Of a stretch of 64,000 bases of DNA, positions 7,784 to 15,405 are shown piece after piece (the first letter of the stretch is position 1; each line of letters begins with the position of its first letter). The stretch comes from Chondromyces crocatus. GTDB taxonomy: Bacteria > Myxococcota_A > Polyangia > Polyangiales > Polyangiaceae. The notes beneath the pieces are model-generated. The model did no database searches. It saw only the letters and a program-made list of their open reading frames with translations, and had not been told where the DNA came from. A program made the translations under genes and the position numbers. The stretch spans positions 9,842,501-9,906,500 of the forward strand of contig NZ_CP012159.1 of the NCBI RefSeq assembly GCF_001189295.1, written 5' to 3'.

Positions 7784-9913
7784 ATGGCGGGGAGCATGCG
7801 GGATCAGGTCAGGGCGAGGGGGCTCGTCGGCGCGATGGCGCTCGCTTGCGCGATGGCGCTCGCTCCGGGGTGCGGGAAGAAGGACGCCGATCGTGGCGAC
7901 GTGGGCGCGCCGGCTGCCAGCGCGACGGCGGCGGCCACGGGCAGCGCCGCCACGCCTCCAGCACCGACCGTCGCGGTGCGGGCTGCGACGCACGAGGGTG
8001 GCGCGATCGCGCGGACGGCGCGTGGCGATGCGCTGATCGTGGCAGACGAGGATCACCGGGTGGTACGGTTGCTGGAGCTGCCACTCGGGCAAGGCAAGGG
8101 GACCTCCGAGGTCGCCGTCCCAGGTGCGCCGGCCCAGGTGCTCGCGCTCGCCGACCGGGTGCTGGTGACGGTGCGGGATCCGGGGTGGCTCGTGGTGATG
8201 CGGGAGGCCACGCGCGCAGAGGGGGAGCCGGCGCCGGGGCTGGAGGGCAGGGCCGAGGGGAGCCGCCTCGTCGAGGTGGCGCGGGTGTCGGTCGCTGCCG
8301 ATGCATGGGGGGTAGCGGTCACGCCGGACGAAAAGACGGCGATCGTGACGAGCGCGTGGACGCACACGGTGACGGCGGTGGATCTCGATGCCGCGAAGGT
8401 GCGCTGGACGGCAACCGTGGCGCGGGAGCCGCGAGGGATCGTGGTGACGCGGGATGGGGCCACGGCCTATGTGTCCCACCTGGTCGGCGCCGCGCTCACG
8501 CGCCTCGACGTCGCGAGCGGTGCCGTGAGCCGGGTGGATTTGCCGGCAGGGCCGCTCCGCACGCCACCGGGCAAGCCGCTCGGTGCGGCGTTCGGGTTCG
8601 CGGTCATCCTCTCGGAGGACCGACTGTTCGCGGCGCGTCATGCGCTCGGCGCGCTGGGGACGTCATCCTGGTTCGGGGCGTCGACCGTGGATGTCTTGCT
8701 CCTGCCAGGGGAAACGCCGCTCGCGCCGAAGCGCTCGGGGCGAGCGCCGTTCGTGCGCGCCGACAAGGAGACGCGCCCGGACGAGCTGACCTTGCCAGGG
8801 GGACCACTCGGCGCCTTCACGCAGCCCCGGGCGATGGTGAGGCGCGGGCGGACGCAGTCGCTGCTCGTCGCTGCCGAGGGGCTCGACGCGATCGTCGAGC
8901 TGGACGCGATGTCGATCGACCCGACGAGCGCCGTGATGCGGACCTACGCCGTGGGGGGTGCGGTCGACCCGTACCTGAACGTGGCGACGACCTGTGGCGC
9001 GCCGCAGGGGATCACGCTCTCCGCAGACGAGTCGACGGCCTACGTGCTCTGCCGGGCGACGTACGACGTGGCAGAGGTGAAGCTCGACCCGCATGACGGC
9101 GCGGCCTTCGTGGCAGCCGCGCCCGTGCTCGCGCGGTTCGCGGACGATCCGCTCGGTGGGGACGCGGCGACCGGGCGGCGGCTCTTCTACAACGCGACCG
9201 ATCGCGTCACGAGCGGGGGTCTCGCGTGCAGTGGCTGCCACCCCGAGGGCCGCGACGATGGCCACGTGTGGCACGAGGCGAGGTTCAACACGTCGGATGG
9301 GACGCAGGTCAATTTCGTCGGGATCCCCGAGAACCTGCCGGAGGAGGAACGGGTGAAGGGGGTTCCGCGCCGCACGCCGATGCTCGCCGGCCGCATCGCG
9401 GAGGGGCCGTACGGATGGCACGGGGAAAGCCCTGATTTGCCATCGCGGCTGGTGAGCGGGTTCGGCCTTCATCGCTGGGGGGGATTGCCACCTCACCAGC
9501 AGGCGAACCTCGACGCGCGCGCCTCCTTCCTCACGGCGTTCCTGCGCCGGGGCCTCGTGCCACCGCCGCGGGAGGAGCGGAAGCTCACGGCCGAGGAGGA
9601 GCGGGGCAAGGCCATCTTCAACAGCGACGTGGCGCGCTGCGCGAGATGCCACGTCCCGGAGAGTGACTACACGGACCGGATGGCGTACCCGCTCGCCAAG
9701 CTCGCGGCGCGGCCTGGCTTCGACGACGAGGCGCGGGCGGAGTTCAAGACGCCGTCCCTCAACCATGTGGCAGGGCACGCGCCGTACTTCCACGACGGCA
9801 GCGCCACGTCGCTCGACGACCTGATCGCGCGCAATGGGAACCGGATGGGCCAGACCGATCACCTCACGCTGGAAGAACGCGCCGCCCTGGTGGCGTTCCT
9901 GAGGACACTGTGA
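7784..9913 (+). CDS. Lipoprotein fusing a beta-propeller to a diheme c-type cytochrome (MauG-like)
   Basis: 709 aa. The N-terminus has a hydrophobic run ending LAPGC, a lipobox-like site for periplasmic lipidation. Residues about 60-440 have repeated blades of YncE/YVTN type (WGVAVTPDEKTAIVTSAWTH, RGIVVTRDGATAYVSHL, QGITLSADESTAYVLC). The C-terminal 250 residues carry two CxxCH heme sites, CSGCHPEGRDDGH and CARCHVPESD, with FKTPSLNHVAGHAPYFHDGS, the distal block typical of MauG/cytochrome c peroxidase proteins. It would act in periplasmic redox chemistry on a substrate held by the propeller. The next gene starts within its stop (GTGA), indicating an operon. Confidence 0.85.
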   Translation: MAGSMRDQVRARGLVGAMALACAMALAPGCGKKDADRGDVGAPAASATAAATGSAATPPAPTVAVRAATHEGGAIARTARGDALIVADEDHRVVRLLELPLGQGKGTSEVAVPGAPAQVLALADRVLVTVRDPGWLVVMREATRAEGEPAPGLEGRAEGSRLVEVARVSVAADAWGVAVTPDEKTAIVTSAWTHTVTAVDLDAAKVRWTATVAREPRGIVVTRDGATAYVSHLVGAALTRLDVASGAVSRVDLPAGPLRTPPGKPLGAAFGFAVILSEDRLFAARHALGALGTSSWFGASTVDVLLLPGETPLAPKRSGRAPFVRADKETRPDELTLPGGPLGAFTQPRAMVRRGRTQSLLVAAEGLDAIVELDAMSIDPTSAVMRTYAVGGAVDPYLNVATTCGAPQGITLSADESTAYVLCRATYDVAEVKLDPHDGAAFVAAAPVLARFADDPLGGDAATGRRLFYNATDRVTSGGLACSGCHPEGRDDGHVWHEARFNTSDGTQVNFVGIPENLPEEERVKGVPRRTPMLAGRIAEGPYGWHGESPDLPSRLVSGFGLHRWGGLPPHQQANLDARASFLTAFLRRGLVPPPREERKLTAEEERGKAIFNSDVARCARCHVPESDYTDRMAYPLAKLAARPGFDDEARAEFKTPSLNHVAGHAPYFHDGSATSLDDLIARNGNRMGQTDHLTLEERAALVAFLRTL

Positions 9914-10437
9914 ACCGCCGTCTCGTCATCGGCCCAGGGCTCGTCGCGCTGGCGGCGGTCGTGTCGCCAGGCCTTTCGCCTGCCAGTGCAGGGGATCCTG
10001 CTGCCGGCGGGCCCGAGGGTAGTGCCGCCGAGGAGTTGTTGCTCGACGGCGACACGCTCCCGACCGAGCCGTCGAAGCCGCCGACGGTGGCCGAATGGCT
10101 CGCCGCGCCGCGGGTGAAGTTTGCCCGGCAGGGGCCCGCCGCGGCGACCTGTCGCGCGCAGGTCGTCCGCGCATGGCTGCGGGTGCGCTGCGAGGGGCAG
10201 GTCTTCGCGGTGTCGCTCGTCGGCGGAGCGCCGGAGGGGGTCGCGTTCTGGATCGGGGGCCCGGTGGATGCGCCGTTCGGCGAGCTGCTGACGCCGATGC
10301 GCCGCGGGGATCGTCGGGTGTTCCAGTTCTGGGCGCCCGGCAAGGACGAGGACGGCATGTTCGCTCCGAAGCCGATGGTCGTCGTGCAGGAGCAGTGGGT
10401 CGAAGGGCAGCGGTCCCCCGTGTTGACCGCGTGGTGA
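9910..10437 (+). CDS. Small exported protein of the cytochrome operon
   Basis: 175 aa from GTG 9910, overlapping the stop of the cytochrome gene by 4 bp. It has a signal peptide (MNRRLVIGPGLVALAAVV, cleavage near SPASAG). The mature part has a low-complexity start, a PTVAEWLAAP segment and a compact domain with two cysteines 14 residues apart (ATCRAQVVRAW, RVRCEGQVF) that could form a disulfide. Tandem Trp/Phe-rich strands (GVAFWIGGP, RVFQFWAPG) suggest a beta-sandwich. I do not recognise a family. Tight coupling implies it partners with, or is a substrate of, the propeller-cytochrome lipoprotein. Confidence 0.75.
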   Translation: MNRRLVIGPGLVALAAVVSPGLSPASAGDPAAGGPEGSAAEELLLDGDTLPTEPSKPPTVAEWLAAPRVKFARQGPAAATCRAQVVRAWLRVRCEGQVFAVSLVGGAPEGVAFWIGGPVDAPFGELLTPMRRGDRRVFQFWAPGKDEDGMFAPKPMVVVQEQWVEGQRSPVLTAW

Positions 10438-10454
10438 GGGAGGACAGGTTGAAG

Positions 10455-11318
10455 ATGCGATTTCGTGGTGCGATCTCCGGTGCAGCGCTCTCGCTCGTCG
10501 GGATGACGATCGGGGGATGCTCCGGTGCTCCCGAGCACCCCGCGGCGCCAGTCACCGCGAAGGCGGCTCCAGCAGCGACGCCCGAGACGAGCGTGACGCC
10601 AGAAGCACCGGCGGCCCCCCCTGCGGCCCCGGAAGCGAGCGCGACACCGAGCGCCGTCGAGCCTCCGCCCCCTCCCCCCTCCCGCTGTCCAGCGAACATG
10701 GTCGAGGTCCCTGGCGGCGAGTTCTCGATGGGCAAGGCGAAGCAGAAGGTCACCGTCGCGCCGTTCTGCCTGGATGTGAACGAGACGACCGCCGACGAGT
10801 ACGCGGCGTGCGTGAAGGGCGGCGGCTGCGACGAGAACCGGGTCAAGGTCTGCGATGGTGCGACGTACGGGAAGCCGGAGCTCGGCAAGCACCCGATGGT
10901 CTGCGTCGACTTCAACCAGGCCGAGGCCTATTGCAAGGCGCAGCAGAAGCGCCTCGTGAGCACCGAGGAGTGGGAATGGGCGGCGCGCGGGGGGACGGAG
11001 GACCGGTACTACCCGTGGGGCAACGACGAGCCAGGGGACCAGGCCTGCTGGGGCGGAAAGGCGGGAACGCGCGCGCTGTCGTGCGAGGTCGGCAGCTTCC
11101 CGCAAGGGGACAGCCCGCTGGGCATCCACGATCTCGGCGGCAATGTCTACGAATGGACGACGGCGGCCTCGGACAAGACGAGCACGGTCCGCCAGGGGCG
11201 CGGAGGGAGCTGGAGAGACAGCGCGAAGGATCTCTTCCGCAACGATCGCCCCTTCATCTTCAAGACGACCTACCGCTGCGGCTTCCTCGGGATCCGCTGC
11301 GCGACGACACCGGAATGA
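10455..11318 (+). CDS. Lipoprotein with FGE/SUMF1 (sulfatase-modifying-factor) fold, non-canonical active site
   Basis: 287 aa. The ATG at 10455 is preceded by AGGACAGG, and GMTIGGC is a clear lipobox. After an Ala/Pro/Glu-rich linker the domain begins CPANMVEVPGGEFSMG and continues with ETTADEYAACV, HPMVCVDFNQAEAYCKAQQKR, STEEWEWAARGG, YYPWGNDEPGDQACW and HDLGGNVYEWTT, all signatures of the FGE-sulfatase family. The copper-binding cysteine pair expected after RGGSW in true formylglycine-generating enzymes is absent (RGGSWRDSAKDLF), so catalysis of that type is unlikely. Several other Cys probably form disulfides. It is the third gene of the cytochrome operon. Confidence 0.85.
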   Translation: MRFRGAISGAALSLVGMTIGGCSGAPEHPAAPVTAKAAPAATPETSVTPEAPAAPPAAPEASATPSAVEPPPPPPSRCPANMVEVPGGEFSMGKAKQKVTVAPFCLDVNETTADEYAACVKGGGCDENRVKVCDGATYGKPELGKHPMVCVDFNQAEAYCKAQQKRLVSTEEWEWAARGGTEDRYYPWGNDEPGDQACWGGKAGTRALSCEVGSFPQGDSPLGIHDLGGNVYEWTTAASDKTSTVRQGRGGSWRDSAKDLFRNDRPFIFKTTYRCGFLGIRCATTPE

Positions 11319-11489
11319 CGCCAGCGCGGTCGGCGTCGGGCGGCGGAGAGGGCCACCGCCGCGACGCCGAGACCGCGTGGCAGGGCGATGGGCATGGGAC
11401 GGCCCAGCGCCTGGCATCGGATGCAAGGGCGCCTTCACCTCGCGAACGATCACTGGGTGCGCTGGGCGAGCGTTCAAGTGATGTCGACG

Positions 11490-12128
11490 TCAGCGGCAGC
11501 GCCTCCAGTCGACGTGGAAGACCATCTGGAAGGCGCCCGTCTCCTGGGAGACGCGCACGACGCCGCCCCGATGACGGTCTGCCGAGTTGTCCACCTGGAC
11601 GGTCGCGAGGGCCGTCATCGGGCGCTTCAGGCCGCAGGGGGACCACGCGAAGATGTCGTAATCGCCCAGGAGATCGAAGTCCTGTCCACCTGGAGGGGTT
11701 GGCCCCAGCATGCGGACCTCCTTCATCACCGGGCGCTGCCCAGGGAAGCTGAGCCGGGCGCTGAACCGACCCGCCACGCGCTGATCCAGCTGCGCGCTGC
11801 CGCTGTAAGCGATGCTGGAGATCGTCCATGACCAGCCAGGCGGGAAGTCCAGGTCGATCAGCGCGGTGCAACCCTTCACGCTCTCCTGCGGTGGCACACC
11901 GGGCCCCGCCGAGGCGTGAAATTCGTCATAGGTGATGACGAAGGCCTGTCGATCGGGCGTCACCTCCACGTACGCCGTCCCCTCGGGACAAGCAGGCCCT
12001 CTGAGCGTGATTCGATCGATCCTCACGTCGGGATCTGCGCTCGCGACGCTGGGGATCATGACGCCGGCCATGGCCATCGCCGCTGTGGCGAGGAGGCCGA
12101 TGCACTTGCGGTTCGCCATGAAACTCAT
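11490..12128 (-). CDS. DUF4360 family secreted protein (first of a tandem pair)
   Basis: 212 aa. The ATG at 12128 is chosen because GGAAGG lies 6 bp upstream; longer frames lack this. The signal peptide is MANRKCIGLLATAAMAMAGV, cut near VASA. The mature protein shows DUF4360 hallmarks: ACPEGTAYVEV, AFVITYDEFHASAGPG, a KGCTALIDLDFPPGWSW block and a late SPCG near NSADR. Three to four conserved Cys presumably pair. The family occurs in bacteria and fungi and has no known activity. The next gene upstream on this strand is a paralogue. Confidence 0.85.
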   Translation of the reverse strand: MSFMANRKCIGLLATAAMAMAGVMIPSVASADPDVRIDRITLRGPACPEGTAYVEVTPDRQAFVITYDEFHASAGPGVPPQESVKGCTALIDLDFPPGWSWTISSIAYSGSAQLDQRVAGRFSARLSFPGQRPVMKEVRMLGPTPPGGQDFDLLGDYDIFAWSPCGLKRPMTALATVQVDNSADRHRGGVVRVSQETGAFQMVFHVDWRRCR

Positions 12129-12317
12129 ATTGACCTTCCTTCCATTCTCACCGGCGATACTGAGAAGCATATGGCTACAGGACGACCGCATTCACTCGCC
12201 GGTCCGTGCTCGATCCCTGAAGCCGAAAGCAACGACGACTGCTGTCGCGAATGGGAACATGGAGCCTGGCATCGTAATGACAAGCGGCTGCGCGGGACAC
12301 GCGCGGGACAGCACGAT

Positions 12318-12355
12318 GTCGTCGCTCGAGGGGGTCGTCGCTCGAGGGGGTCGTC
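12318..12355. repeat. 16-bp direct repeat (2.4 units)
   Basis: Two perfect copies of GTCGTCGCTCGAGGGG plus GTCGTC, in the 251-bp gap between the two DUF4360 genes. Each unit contains the palindrome CTCGAG. No function is evident. Confidence 0.8.
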
Positions 12356-12379
12356 AGAGGAGGACGAGCGTGCGGGGGC

Positions 12380-13048
12380 TCATTCGCTGGGGCATTGCGT
12401 CCAGTCGAGTCGGTACGAGACCTCGCGGTCACGTCCGCCGAGCACGACCATCGCGTGACGGCTCGGATTCCCCAGGGTGGTCACCCCGACCGCCACGTTG
12501 ATGAAGAGCGGTCGCTGTGACCCGCAGAAGGACGATACGGCGGTGGGGCCGAAGCTGGCGTTCAGCGTGTAGGGCTCGCGGGATTTGCCGCCCTGGAGGG
12601 TCGCCATGCGCGCTGGCGCGCGGGTGCCCAGGAACCAGTAGCGCGTCGAGTGGAATGCCAGGGTCCCCGGATCCATGTCGGCGAAGCCCTGGTAGGTCGC
12701 TTGCTGAATCGCGACGCGATAACCCCGTGGAATGCCGAGCACGAGCTGGAGTTCGCAAGCGCTGAGCACGTCTTCGGTGGGGATCCCGGGCCCCACCCGC
12801 GCGGTCATCTGACCTTCACCGAAGCGGAGCGTGAGTCGGCTCGCGTCACCGGAAAACGAGGCAGAGACGGCGGACGACACCGGGCACCCCTCTCCCGTCG
12901 CCGAGACGCGCTTCACCGTGGGGCGCGGCATGCTGTCGAGGAACGCGGGGCGCGCGTCGTCCCGATCTTCCTCGGCGTGTGCGCTCCCTGCAAGCAAGGC
13001 CCCTGCGAAGGCCACCGCGATCGTAGTTTTCATGATGACCGTATTCAT
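12380..13048 (-). CDS. DUF4360 family secreted protein (second of a tandem pair)
   Basis: 222 aa from ATG 13048, which has GGAGG 8 bp upstream; the ATG at 13063 would place that site inside the gene. The signal peptide is IMKTTIAVAFAGALLAGSAHA followed by EED. The body matches its neighbour in layout: GCPVSSAVSASFS, LTLRFGEGQMTARVGPG, ACELQLVLGIPRGYRV, YQGFADMDPGTLAFH and a terminal SFCGSQRPLFINVAV. The two proteins are clearly diverged, so the duplication is old. It probably shares a transcript with, or is regulated like, the following paralogue. Activity unknown. Confidence 0.85.
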   Translation of the reverse strand: MNTVIMKTTIAVAFAGALLAGSAHAEEDRDDARPAFLDSMPRPTVKRVSATGEGCPVSSAVSASFSGDASRLTLRFGEGQMTARVGPGIPTEDVLSACELQLVLGIPRGYRVAIQQATYQGFADMDPGTLAFHSTRYWFLGTRAPARMATLQGGKSREPYTLNASFGPTAVSSFCGSQRPLFINVAVGVTTLGNPSRHAMVVLGGRDREVSYRLDWTQCPSE

Positions 13049-13325
13049 CTCGATTTCCTCCATTCAGGGGACGCGGCTGCGTCAGCGCACCACGAGCAAG
13101 AATTCACCGTCGGGAGCGCCGTCGAGCGCTGGCCCTCACCAGCAGGGGCTCTCCGGCGGCGAGTCGACGAACGAATCCACGCAGAATGTGCTGTCGAATG
13201 CGCGCAACGCCAAGCCCCACGGGTGACACCCTGGCCATTGCCATCTCGCTCTCATTCATTGTGCAGCGGGCCCCGCCGCGTTCCATCGCGAGGTCGGCAC
13301 TCGATCGGTCCACGGCCTCCGCTCT

Positions 13326-13458
13326 GCACGGCAGGTGCTCGCCGCGTCGGACGCAGGAGACGCTCGCTGCATCGGTCGCACGGCAGGTGCTCGCCGCGTC
13401 AGGCGCACGGAAGACGCGCGCGGCATCGGCTGCACGGCAGGTGCTCGCGGCATCTGTC
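13326..13458. repeat. 27-bp imperfect tandem repeat, five units
   Basis: Units begin GCACGG at 13326, 13378, 13405 and 13432, with a 25-bp degenerate unit between the first two. The shared core is GCACGGCAGGTGCTCGC. A neutral minisatellite is the simplest reading. Confidence 0.75.
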
Positions 13459-13659
13459 GCTCGGGGGGGGCGGCCGTGTCCTCGGGCGCCCGCTCCGGGT
13501 CGCGAGTCACCCTGGCTTCTCCTCTCGCGAAGGATCCTCGCGCTGCCCTCGTGAAGGGGCTCGTTCCGCGGGATTCCTGAGATCGCTCGGCTCAGCTCCC
13601 CATTGAAAGTGAAAACCAGGATCAGCCGTGAGATTTTTTACAGGCTCGACCCACCTCGG

Positions 13660-13686
13660 TTGACACGCCCGCTGCACCTTTATACG
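13660..13686 (+). promoter_or_regulatory. Candidate sigma-70-type promoter of the diheme peroxidase gene
   Basis: A perfect -35 box TTGACA (13660-13665) and a -10-like TATACG (13681-13686) lie 39 bp before the start codon. The 15-bp spacer is shorter than the ideal 17, so the match is tentative. Confidence 0.4.
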
Positions 13687-13724
13687 TCGGGAAGACCACG
13701 TCAGTCAGGAGCCCCCTTAAGCCC

Positions 13725-14849
13725 ATGCGATCCCTTCTAACCCTCTTTCCGGTCCTCGCGATTGCAGCGTCACTCGCTGCATGCGATCGCGGTCAGGAGC
13801 AGAGCGGCCCGTCCGGCGCGACCCCTGCTCCCTCGCAAACGTCGTCGGCTGCGAGCGATGTGAAGCCCGCTGCGGCAAAGAAGGCGTTCATCGATCCGGA
13901 GGAGCTCAAGAAGCTCAAGGTCCTGCCTGCGCGTATGGACTCGGACACGAACCCCATCAGCGACGCGAAGATCAAGCTCGGGAGGATGCTCTATTACGAG
14001 ACCCGCCTCTCGAAGAACCACGACGTCTCCTGCAATTCCTGCCACGACCTGGCGGCCTACGGCGTCGACGGCAAGGCGTTCTCGCCGGGTCACAAGGGGC
14101 AGCTCGGCGGCCGCAGCTCACCGACCAGCTACAACGCGGGCAACCACGTCGCCCAGTTCTGGGACGGTCGCGCGAACACCCTGGAGGATCAGGCCAAGGG
14201 ACCGATCCTCAATCCGGTCGAGATGGCCATGCCGGACGAGAAGAGCGTCCTCGCGGTGGTGACCTCGATCAAGGAGTACGTCGACCTGTTCAAGGAGGCG
14301 TTCCCGGACGACAAGGAGCCGGTCTCCTACGACAACCTCGCCAAGGCGATCGGCGCGTTCGAGCGCGGTCTGGTCACCCCGTCGCGGTTCGACAAGTTCC
14401 TGGCCGGGGACGAGAAAGCCCTCACGGACGAGGAGCGCGAAGGGCTCGCCAAGTACCTCTCCGTCGGGTGCCAGAGCTGCCACGATGGCGAGGCGCTCGG
14501 CGGCACGACGTACCAGAAGCTCGGCAAGATGAACGCCTACGCCGATCTGAAGGACTTCGGGCGCTTCGACCACACGAAGAAGGACGGCGACAAGTTCTTC
14601 TTCCGCGTCCCCTCGCTGCGCAACATCGCCAAGACCGGCCCCTACTACCACGATGGGTCGATCGCGACGCTGGACGAGGCCGTGAACACCATGGCCTGGC
14701 ACCAGCTCGGGGTGAAGCTCAAGGCAGACGAGGTGAAGAGCATCGTCACCTTCCTGAACGCGCTCACCGGCGATCTGCCCACCGACTACATCAAGCAGCC
14801 AGAGCTGCCGAAGAGCGGTCCGAAGACGCCCAAGGCCGACCCGACCTGA
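13725..14849 (+). CDS. Diheme cytochrome c peroxidase (MauG/CcpA family) lipoprotein
   Basis: 374 aa. The signal sequence ends ASLAAC, a lipobox, so it is a periplasmic lipoprotein. Two CxxCH heme sites are present: SCNSCHDLAAYG, with the following FSPGHKGQLGGRSSPTSYN block, and GCQSCHDGEALGG. Other family features are FWDGRANTLEDQAKGP, NPVEMAMP, FFRVPSLRNIAKTGPYYHDGS and the tail TFLNALTGDLP. These enzymes reduce hydrogen peroxide with electrons from small cytochromes, or oxidise protein residues in the MauG branch. Length and motif order fit the peroxidase branch better. It stands alone, with its own candidate promoter. Confidence 0.92.
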   Translation: MRSLLTLFPVLAIAASLAACDRGQEQSGPSGATPAPSQTSSAASDVKPAAAKKAFIDPEELKKLKVLPARMDSDTNPISDAKIKLGRMLYYETRLSKNHDVSCNSCHDLAAYGVDGKAFSPGHKGQLGGRSSPTSYNAGNHVAQFWDGRANTLEDQAKGPILNPVEMAMPDEKSVLAVVTSIKEYVDLFKEAFPDDKEPVSYDNLAKAIGAFERGLVTPSRFDKFLAGDEKALTDEEREGLAKYLSVGCQSCHDGEALGGTTYQKLGKMNAYADLKDFGRFDHTKKDGDKFFFRVPSLRNIAKTGPYYHDGSIATLDEAVNTMAWHQLGVKLKADEVKSIVTFLNALTGDLPTDYIKQPELPKSGPKTPKADPT

Positions 14850-14910
14850 CCCCAGGGCTGGGTGCTGGCGTCGGCCCCTCGACAGGGCGCAGACTCCCGG
14901 CAACGGGGTC

Positions 14911-15336
14911 ATGACCAAGCTGCTCATCAACATCGACGTCGACGACCTCGCGCGGGCCGTCGACTTCTACACACGGGCCTTCGAGCTGACGGTGGGTCGC
15001 CGCTTCGGGGACGGGGGGGTCGAGCTGCTCGGCGGGACCTCACCGATCTACCTGCTCCTCAAGCCCGCTGGGACGGCTCCGAGCGCCGCAGCAGGCAGCG
15101 TCGCCAGGGCACGGGACTACGGGCGCCACTGGACGCCGGTGCACCTCGACGTCGCGGTCGACGATCTGGAGGCGGCAGTGAAGCGGGCCGAGGCCGCCGG
15201 CGCCACCCTCGAGCAGCCCATCGTGGCGTCGGGCTGGGGGCGCATGGCGCTGCTGGCGGATCCCTTCGGCCATGGCTTCTGTGTGCTCCAGTTCGAGGGG
15301 GAGGGGTACGACGCGATCGCCACCGGCCGCGGCTGA
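14911..15336 (+). CDS. VOC family (glyoxalase/bleomycin-resistance fold) protein
   Basis: 141 aa, the usual size of a single VOC unit with two beta-alpha-beta-beta-beta modules. It opens LLINIDVDDLARAVDFYTRAF, has PVHLDVAVDDLEAAVKRAEAAGA in the middle, and ends ALLADPFGHGFCVLQFEGEG. The metal-ligand positions expected at the start of each half are partly degenerate (N in the first strand, H in the second). Members range from isomerases to antibiotic-binding proteins, so the substrate cannot be told. It lies 61 bp after the peroxidase gene on the same strand. Confidence 0.85.
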   Translation: MTKLLINIDVDDLARAVDFYTRAFELTVGRRFGDGGVELLGGTSPIYLLLKPAGTAPSAAAGSVARARDYGRHWTPVHLDVAVDDLEAAVKRAEAAGATLEQPIVASGWGRMALLADPFGHGFCVLQFEGEGYDAIATGRG

Positions 15337-15405
15337 ACGGGCCAGGCGCGTGCGGTTCCTCCATGACAGCACGCGCGCGGCGTACCAGGATCCCCGCCTG
15401 CGGCC

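Larger units (their letters stand above)
13049..13724. other. 676-bp intergenic stretch
   Basis: No gene could be supported. It contains the promoter side of the DUF4360 pair, a 27-bp imperfect repeat block (13326-13458), and near the right end an AT-richer segment with a candidate promoter for the diheme peroxidase. Open frames through the repeat block are low-complexity and are judged non-coding. Confidence 0.6.

Noticed and set aside
13186-13554. 122-codon frame through the 27-bp repeats
   Set aside because: Low complexity, no ribosome-binding site, no homology recognised.
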